NCBI GenBank assembly: GCA_963842575.1
Contig: CAWJGS010000002.1
Location: forward strand, 124,001 to 188,000
Source of the DNA: JACDER01 sp963842575
GTDB lineage: Bacteria; Actinomycetota; Thermoleophilia; Gaiellales; Gaiellaceae
DNA length: 64,000 bases
Direction of reading: 5' to 3'
Shown one piece after another: positions 57,301 to 64,000 of the stretch. The notes under the pieces were generated by a model. That model did not search any database. It saw only the letters and a program-made list of their open reading frames with translations, and had not been told where the DNA came from. The position numbers and the translations under genes are program-made. Position 1 is the first letter of the stretch. Every line of letters begins with the position of its first letter.

Positions 57301-58187
57301 GAGTCTCGCAGAGACCGACTGCTTCACGTTCACCGGCGCCGCGGGCGATCGCGTTCACATCGACTTCGCGCAGACCACCGGGTCGCTCGGCGTGGGTCCC
57401 GCGCTGTTCGACCCGACCGGCAGGTCCACATGCGGTTCCCTCGCGAGCGACTGCAGACTCGCCACCAGCGGAACGCAGGCGATCCTCGTCGGGATCTTCC
57501 TGAACACGAACGGAGGCGATTATGCGCTGTCGATCCAGCGCACGAACAACCCGGTCGGGTGCACTGCGCTCGGATTCGGCGCGCCCGCGACGCTGGGCAC
57601 GATCTCGGCCGCCGCCGAGGACGACTGCTTCACGTTCACCGGCAATCGGGGCGACAGCATCGAGATCCGCTCCGTGGTGACCTCCGGACAGCTCGCGTTG
57701 AACCGGCTCGTGGCGCGGGCCGACGGCAACTTCATCAGCTGTAGCAACCCAGGCGCGAACCGGCTCGTCTGCGTCCTGACGACCACTGGGACGCACACGC
57801 TCATGCTCAGGGACCTATCGCCGCCCGGGTCCACCCATACGGGCGACTATGCGCTCGAGATCCAGAGGCTCAACAACCCGGTCGGCTGTGTGACCATCCC
57901 CTTCTCGGGCTCGCCGATCGCCGGCTCGATAGGCACGGCCGCCGAGTTCGACTGCTACCGACTGACCGGAAACGCGGGGCAGACACTCGTCCTCGAGCTC
58001 GACGAGACCTCCGGCTCACTGGTCGGCGAGATGCGGCTCGTCCGCCCGAACGGGAACGAAATCTGCGGGCCGACGACGGAACACTCAGCTGAGCTGCAAG
58101 CTGGATACGTCCGGCACGTTCACCGTCCTGGTCGGCGACTCCACCCAGACGCTGACCGGCAGCTACAGCATCGTGCTCCTGCCCTGA
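54346..58187 (+). CDS. Secreted repeat protein A: 12 PPC-like domains of about 105 residues, frameshifted as read
   Basis: TTG 54346, then a signal peptide (RLLLRVALVACALSVAYGFG). The mature part is a tandem array of 12 similar domains: each begins with a Cys pair region (GCTxxxFGAAPTxxxI), then AEMDCYTFSG, GDRIRxRxxxTSG, RPxGTxxC, LxCxLxxxGTHTIxVxD and TGNYxIAIQRLNNPV. The fold pattern matches bacterial pre-peptidase C-terminal (PPC) beta sandwiches with a conserved disulphide. Extra bases shift the frame near 55090 (two), 56393, 56655 and 58083. Without them the protein is about 1,278 residues. No catalytic domain is visible; a cell-surface or extracellular adhesive role is likely. Confidence 0.82.
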
Positions 58188-61100
58188 CCGGCGCTAAGTC
58201 GCACTAGGCACGAAGCTCGCAGTTCCCATACGATCCGCAGGCGGGTTATGGGAGTCCTTCTGCGCATCGGACTGGTCGTCTGCGTGCTCGGCGTGCTCTC
58301 CGGATGGATCGCGGCGCCGGACGGCAAGGCGGTCACGGGCTGCTCGTCCACGGTGGCCCTCACCTTCGGTAACCCTCCCACCGGAGGGGCGATTGTCGCC
58401 GCCAGGCGAGAAGGACTGCTTCACCTTCACGGGCGCCGCCGGCGACCGCGTCCGGATCCGGATCGCGAAGACGTCGGGGACGCTCGGAACCTTGCAGACC
58501 CTCTTCAACCCGAACTCGGCACCGACCTGCGGCGGCGCGTCCAAGGCGACCGAGCTGAACTGCTCCGCTGAACGTCGCGGGCACCTGGACGATCACCGTT
58601 CAGGACGCAGCCGGCACTCGAACCGGCAACTACGCGATTGCGATCCAGCGGCTCAACAACCCCGTCGGCTGCACCGCGATCAGCTCCGGTGCCGCGCCGA
58701 CCGCAAGCGTCCATCAGCTCAGCCGCCGAGATGGACTGCTACACGTTCAGCAGCGCCTCCACGACGCAGAGGACGCGGGTCCGGGTCGCCGAGACGTCCG
58801 GCGCGCTCGTCGCACGTGACGACGTCGCGCGTCCCAATGGGACGACCGTGTGCGCGCGCGACGACCAACCTCGACCTCACCTGTCCGCTCGATGCGACCG
58901 GCACCCACACGATCGTCGTCTCTGACAACACCGGCGACCAGAGCGGAAACTATCGGATCGCGATCCGCCGGCTCGACAGCACCTCGGGTTGCACCTTGCT
59001 CACGTTCGGCGCAGCGCCCACGAGCGGGACGATCGGCGCAGCCGCAGAGATGGACTGCTTCCGGTTCAGCGGAGCCGCTCGGCGACATGGTCCGTTCCGA
59101 GCGACCAAGACCTCCGGCACGCTCGACGCCCGGTCGACGAGATGCTGGTCCGTCCCGATGGGACGACGTTCTCGTCGTCGCTGCTGCCAGATCGACATCA
59201 CAGGTACGCACAAGATCATCGTCGGAGACTTGGTCGGCACGGGGACCGGCGACTACCGGATCTCGATCCAGCGCCTGAACAATCCCGTCGGCTGCACGCC
59301 GCTCGGGCTCGACGGGTCGCCCCTGGCCGGGACCGTCGAGCCCGGCGAGATGGACTGCTACACACTCACCGGCAGCGTCGCCGACCGGATTCAGGTCCAC
59401 GCGATCGCCGCGGAGTCTGACGATTTCCTGAGCCTCGACCTCTTCCGTCCCAACGGAACCCTCGTGTCCGACGGCGGCTCGTTCATATGCAGTGAGGGCT
59501 CCGACTTCTCCCTCGCAGTGAACCTGGCGTGTCCTCTGGACACCGCCGGGACTCATACGCTCATCGTCGAGGCGAACATTTTCACAACGAATTACAGCGT
59601 CTCGGCTCAGCGTTCGAACAACCCCGCCGGTTGTACCGCGATCAGCTTCGGCGGCGGCCCGTCGACAGGCTCGTTCGTCGACGCCGAGATGGACTGCTAC
59701 ACGTTCAGCGCCGCCGCCGGCGACCAGGTCCGGGTCCGCCGGTTCGGCACCTCCGGCGCGACCCACGTCGAGGCGCTCGTCTTCGGTCCGGACGGAGATC
59801 CCGTCAACTGTTTCGACGCCACCGAGCGGACGTGCGCGATCGACACCACCGGCACCTACACGATCCTCGTTCGCGACGACCCGTTCATCGGGCTCGAAAC
59901 AGGTACGTACGCCCTTGCGATCCAGCGACTGAACAACCCGGTGGGCTGCACACCGCTCAGCTTCGGCGCGGCCCCGTTTGTCGGTTCGATCACAGCCGCC
60001 GCCGAGATCGACTGCTACGCGTTCAGCGGGGCGCCCGGGGACCAGATCCAGATCGCATTGCCCGTCACCTCGTCGAGCGGGGCGCGGACCGGGGACGTCT
60101 TCGATCCGAACGGTGACGTCGTGTGCAGCGTCACCCCGTGACCCTGCCCTGCACGCTCTCCGCGACCGGCACCTTCTCGATCCTCGTCGAGTCCGCCTTC
60201 GCCTCTTCGACGTTCGACTATGCGGTTGCCATCCAGCGCCTGAACAACCCGCCCGGGCCGACCTGCACGGCGCTCAGCTTCGGAGCGGCGCCGACGGCCG
60301 CGTCGATCGGCGCCGCGGGAGAGATGGACTGCTACACGTTCGGCGGCGCGGTCGGCGACCAGATCCGGATCCGCCTGACCGCGACGTCCGGGACGTTGCA
60401 GGCTTCGAACGAGGTCGCGCAGACCGACGGAACGCTGGTGTGCGGCCATGCGCTCGCGCTCGAGGTGACCTGCGCAGTCGACGCCGCGGGCCAGCACCGC
60501 ATCATCGTGAGCGACAACTCCTTCGACAAGAACACGGGCAACTACGCGATCGCGATCCAGCGCCTCAATGCTCCGAACAACTGCATCGCACTCGCCTTCG
60601 GCGCCGCGCCCACCACTGCCACGATCGGCGTCGCCGCGGAGATGGACTGCTACACCGTCAGCGGGACCGCCGGTGACCGGATTCGGCTGCACGTGACCTC
60701 GTCCGGCGCCCTCGTGAAGCACGGCGAGATCGTGCGGCCGGAAGGCACGACCGTGTGTTCGGGGCTCGGGAGCAGTTCCTCGGACCTCACCTGCCGACTC
60801 GACGCGACCGGGAACACGAGGCTCCTGATCGACGACACGACCGGCAAGCTCACGGGTGGATACACGCTCGCGGTCCAGCGGCTCAACAACCCCGTCGGGT
60901 GCGTCCCACTCACCTTCGGCGCGGCGCCGACCACGGGCACGATCGCCGCCGCCGGCGAGCTCGACTGCTTCACGTTCAGCGGCGCGGCCGGAGACCGTGT
61001 CGAAGAGCGGCCGGTCAAGACCAGCGGGACGCTCACGGTCGTGGGCGAGCTGGTGCGCCCGAACGGCACGACGGTCCCGGGCACCGCGTGCGTGCCGTGC

Positions 61101-62150
61101 TCCCTGGACTCAGCGGGCACCTACACCATCCTCGTCGGCGACTCGGCCGGCACCGGAACGGGCAACTACGCACTCGCGGTCCAGCGTTTGAACAACCCCG
61201 TCGGCTGCACGCCGATCGTGTTCGGCGCGGCGCCGACCACGGGGACGGTCGCTGCCGGCGAGATGGATTGCTTCACGTTCGCCGGCGCAACCGGCGATCG
61301 CATCCATGCCAACCTCGTCAAGACGTCGGGGACCGCGCTCACGGCGCAGCTGTTCAACCCGACCGGCGGCCAGGTATGCATCTTCGACCCCGGTTCCTTC
61401 TCCAATCCCTTTGCGTGCGGGCTGACCGCCGCGGGGACGCACACGCTCATCGTCAGCGGCCTCGTCGGAGGCGCCGGCGCGGGGAACTATTCGCTCGCAA
61501 TCCAGCGGGCGAACAATCCGGTCGGTTGTACCGCACTCGGCTTCGGAGCGGCGCCGACGACGGGGACGATCGCGGTGGCCGCCGAGGAGGATTGCTTCAC
61601 GTTTACGGGGACTGCCGGGCGACCGGATCCGCTTCCGTCCAGTCGAGACCTCCGGCACGCTCCAATTCGTGTCCGACGTCCTCCGCCCAAGCGGCACGGT
61701 CGCCTGCGACGAACACGCAGACAGCTTTGGCGGCAGCGCCGAGTTCACGTGCGCGCTGACGTTTACCGGCACCCACACGCTCGTCCTCGGCGACTCGTCG
61801 GGCACGCGCACGGGCAACTACGCGGTCGTGATCCAGCGCCTGAACGCGCCCGTGGGCTGCACCGCCCTCCCTGCGGCCGGGACTCCGGCGGTGGGCTCGA
61901 TCGGTGCAGCCGGTGAGCTCGACTGCTTCACGGTCGCCGCCACCGCCGGCACGACGATCCCCCTCGACCTCGCCGCGACGTCGGGCACCGTGGTTCCACT
62001 GATGGAAGTCGTCCGGACGAACGGGACAACCCGGTGCATCACGACCGCCGCGCACCTGGACTGCCTGGCCGACACGACCGGCACCTACACGATCCTCGTC
62101 GGAGACTCCTTCCCTCGGACGCGGACGGGCGGCTACACACTCACGCGTAC
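54430..62150 (+). repeat. Tandem array of about 24 coding repeats (two genes of 12)
   Basis: The DNA encoding RLNNPVGCT recurs about every 315 bases with strong similarity, for example near 55350, 57240, 58660, 59280 and 60890. The two genes share the same unit and unit number, implying duplication of a whole gene. Such repeated sequence is hard to assemble or polish, which fits the higher density of indels here. Confidence 0.8.
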
Positions 62151-62157
62151 GAGCTGA
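58248..62157 (+). CDS. Secreted repeat protein B: 12 PPC-like domains, frameshifted as read
   Basis: ATG 58248 with signal peptide GVLLRIGLVVCVLGVLSGWI. It is a paralogue of the preceding gene with 12 domains of the same type (AAEMDCYTFSG, AGDRIRLHV, DGTLVC, AGQHRIIVSDN, TGNYAIAIQRLN). Frame changes near 58390, 58566, 58705, 58857, around 59085-59190 (several), 60140 (two bases) and 61618 restore it to one protein of about 1,295 residues; all are net insertions, apart from an ambiguous stretch near 59085-59190. It ends at 62157 with no separate anchor visible. Function unknown. Confidence 0.8.
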
Positions 62158-62181
62158 GCGCCGGGCCGCCCTGAAGCGCGC

Positions 62182-62472
62182 TCAGGCGCGCGCGGCGGCG
62201 TAGGCCGCGAGCGCGGCCGAGACGAGCGCGATCGGGACGACCTGCGGCTTGCGCCGCGCGAAGACGACCGCGTCGCCCACGTCCGCGAGCGCACGCTGCG
62301 CGAGCCCGACCCGCGGCGCCGCATAGATCCCGAGGCCGACGAGCAGGTCGCGGAACCCGAGGCCGCGCGCCTCGTCCCTCTCCGCGCCGGTGAGCCGCAC
62401 GAACAGGTCCGGCTTCGCGAGGCCGAGAACGCCGAGCCCCAGCGAGCCCGCTCCCATGACGTGCTTGATCAC
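62182..62472 (-). CDS. Small membrane protein, DUF4267-like
   Basis: From GTG 62472 (GTGA overlap with the preceding stop) a 96-residue protein with helices MGAGSLGLGVLGLAKPDLF, LGFRDLLVGLGIYAAP and VVPIALVSAALAAYAAA. It resembles DUF4267-type membrane proteins. Function unknown. It is cotranslated with the methyltransferase. Confidence 0.65.
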   Translation of the reverse strand: MIKHVMGAGSLGLGVLGLAKPDLFVRLTGAERDEARGLGFRDLLVGLGIYAAPRVGLAQRALADVGDAVVFARRKPQVVPIALVSAALAAYAAARA

Positions 62473-63438
62473 CCTGCTCGCCTGCCCGACAGCAGGTAGT
62501 GGGAAACACCCCACTCGCCGCCGCCGCGGCAGCCCCAGAGCTCGGCGCAGGCGAGGAAGAAGATGCGCCAGCGGGCGCGCCAGACCCGCGCCTTCCGGCG
62601 GCCGTAGACGCGGGCCATGATCTCGAGGATCTCGTCCGCGTGCGCGTCGAAGTTGTCGATCCACGCCTCGGCCGTGCGCGCGTAGTGCGAGCCGTCCACG
62701 AGCCAGCGCTCCTCCACCTCGAGATCGCGCTGGAACTCGAGCATGAGGTCGTGCGACGGCATGAGGCCGGCGGTGAAGAAGTGGCGCGCCATCCACGTCC
62801 CGTCGTAGGGGTACGCGAACTCGCGGTGGGAGAAGACGTGGACGAAGACCTTGCCGCCCGGCTCTAGAAACGAGGAGACGCGCCCGAGCAGCGACTCCCA
62901 GTTCTTCATGTGCTCGAACATCTCGACCGAGACGACGCGGTCGAAGCGGCGAGCGGTGTCGAAGACGTTGGCGTCGGCCGTGACCACCTCGACGTGCTCG
63001 GGGGCACGCGCGCGGATGAGCTCGCGCTGCACGCTCGAGTTCGACACGGCGAGGACGCGGGCGCTCGGGTAGCGCTCGGCGAGCCAGAGCGTGAGCGAGC
63101 CCCACCCGCAGCCGAGGTCGAGGATCTCCATCCCGTCCTCGATCCCCGCGCGGCGGCAGGTGAGGTCGAGCATCGCCTCCTCCGCGGCCGCAAGTGTCTC
63201 GACGCCCGGAGGGCCAGTAGCACGAGCTGTACTTCAGCCGTGGCCCGAGCACGAGCCGGAAGAACTCGGTCGGAAGCTCGTAGTGCTGCTCGTTCGGCTT
63301 CTCGACCTGCTCGGCGATGGCCGCGCGCCGCATCCCTTGCACGAACGCGCGCCGCTCCGCGAAGGAGCGCCGCCGCTCGCGCCGTAGCCGGCGCGCGCAC
63401 GCGTTCCTGATCCCGGCCCGGAGGACGGCGTCCGTCAT
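62469..63438 (-). CDS. Cyclopropane-fatty-acyl-phospholipid synthase family methyltransferase, frameshifted as read
   Basis: ATG 63438 starts a protein with the CFAS N-terminal pattern (EQHYELPTEFFRLVLGPRLK, then YSSCYWP). One extra base near 63205 (CCC where CC fits) breaks the frame; the rest has motif I EILDLGCGWGSLTLWLAERY, VVTADANVFDTARRFDRVVS, SVEMFEHMKNW and YPYDGTWMARHFFTAGLMPS. Corrected length is about 323 residues. The family adds a methylene to unsaturated lipid chains or related methyl groups. Substrate unknown here. Confidence 0.88.
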
Positions 63439-63514
63439 GCCGACCCCGGGACATGTCCCGGGGTCAGACCCCGAGCATGCTCATGCATAAGCGTTCCTAA
63501 TGGTCATGCCGACC
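63434..63514. repeat. Palindrome with flanking 12-base direct repeat
   Basis: GTCATGCCGACC occurs at 63434-63445 and 63503-63514. Between them lies a perfect 24-base palindrome whose left half is GACCCCGGGACA (63442-63465), followed by GGGGTC-A-GACCCC and GAGCATGCTC palindromes. The methyltransferase start codon is inside the first direct repeat and the DUF1295 stop is inside the second. This could be a small insertion with target duplication or a recombination footprint. Confidence 0.65.
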
Positions 63515-64000
63515 TCGGAACCCACGGGACGAAGGCGCTCGTCTCGCGCTGGTAGCGGCGGTAGTCGTCGCCCCGGCTGCGGAGCGCCTGCTCCTCCGAG
63601 GGCGGGATCCCCGTCACGAAGACGATCAGGTAGAGCATCAGCGCAGGCGAGATCCACCCGAGCCACCCCCACGGCGCCTGCGTCGCGATGAGCGCGTACG
63701 CAACCCAGCTCGTCCACTGGAAGAAGTAGTTCGGATGGCGGGAATAGCGCCAGAGGCCGTAGCGCATGGTCTTGCCCTTGTTCGCCGGGTCGGCCTTGAA
63801 GGTTCGAAGCTGCCGGTCGGCGAGCGCCTCGCCCATGGCCGCGACCGCCCAGATCGCGGCGCCCGCCCATGCGACCGGCTGGAGCGAGTCGTGCTCGTCG
63901 AAGCAGGCGAGCAGGAAAGGCGCCGAAAGCAGGAGCGCCAGCAGGGCCTGAGCCTGGTAGAAGACGAAGAAGCGCGGCTGTGCTCCTCCCCGCTCCGTCC
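63504..64000 (-). CDS. DUF1295 / isoprenylcysteine-methyltransferase-like membrane protein, partial
   Basis: The 5' end is beyond the window. The visible 165 residues contain helices (FYQAQALLALLLSAPFLLAC, FFQWTSWVAYALIATQ, SPALMLYLIVFVTGIP) and the NADPH/SAM-site-like RYSRHPNYFFQWTSW and RGDDYRRYQRETSAF motifs of the steroid 5-alpha-reductase/DUF1295 superfamily. Its location next to a CFAS-type methyltransferase suggests lipid modification, but that is inference. Confidence 0.8.
   Translation of the reverse strand, partial: TERGGAQPRFFVFYQAQALLALLLSAPFLLACFDEHDSLQPVAWAGAAIWAVAAMGEALADRQLRTFKADPANKGKTMRYGLWRYSRHPNYFFQWTSWVAYALIATQAPWGWLGWISPALMLYLIVFVTGIPPSEEQALRSRGDDYRRYQRETSAFVPWVPRSA

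Noticed and set aside
54430..62150. CRISPR-like or satellite DNA array
   Set aside because: The periodicity (about 315 bases) is of coding units with conserved protein motifs; no short spacers or cas genes are present.

Overview
The window is about two-thirds GC, with dense, often overlapping genes and frequent GTG and TTG starts. Gene content (CarD, DisA, RadA, ClpC, biotin-dependent acyl-CoA carboxylase, DrrAB-like exporter, many small secreted proteins) points to a high-GC Gram-positive. Class Thermoleophilia (Gaiellales/Solirubrobacterales type) is my best guess, from general gene style and not from a marker phylogeny.

Layout. 0-3.6 kb: a partial protein and citrate synthase on the minus strand, diverging from isocitrate dehydrogenase, malate dehydrogenase and a broken queF. 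3.6-9.4 kb: a gene-poor structured leader, then a very large secreted multidomain kelch protein and a small secreted relative. 9.4-14.7 kb: an atypical SDR facing a minus-strand surface-glycan set (glycosyltransferase-like protein, GT32, nucleotide-sugar cytidylyltransferase, aldehyde dehydrogenase). 14.8-20.8 kb: Lon-like PDZ protease, small membrane proteins, aminotransferase, HAD phosphatase, succinyl-CoA ligase (sucCD) with a methyltransferase between its subunits. 20.8-27.4 kb: secreted proteins, ABC exporter, esterase, and an acidic mini-peptide next to a JmjC/cupin hydroxylase. 27.4-38.1 kb: acyl-CoA carboxylase subunits, pgsA, methyltransferase, a PIN-domain toxin-like protein, MFS transporter, Cys/Met-type PLP enzyme, M19 dipeptidase. 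38.1-54.1 kb: tRNA-Thr, sigH-like, yacP, rlmB, cysS, a short gltX-like gene, mutY-like, ispF, PHP phosphatase, ispD, carD, disA, radA and clpC. This order is strikingly like the clpC-to-sigH neighbourhood of Bacillus subtilis. 54.3-62.2 kb: two adjacent secreted proteins, each with about 12 PPC-like repeats of about 105 residues. 62.2-64 kb: small membrane protein, cyclopropane-fatty-acid-synthase-type methyltransferase, and a partial DUF1295 membrane enzyme.

An important caveat: many genes are interrupted by single-base or two-base insertions, nearly all of the same sign and often in short homopolymers. I count more than 20, most of them in the large and repetitive secreted genes. This looks like insertion-biased sequencing error left in an assembly rather than biology, so I annotate such genes across the break and note it. 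Three copies of a long palindromic intergenic repeat and two 12-repeat paralogues are the clearest novel structures. The acidic peptide with its JmjC neighbour is the most speculative but most attractive candidate system.
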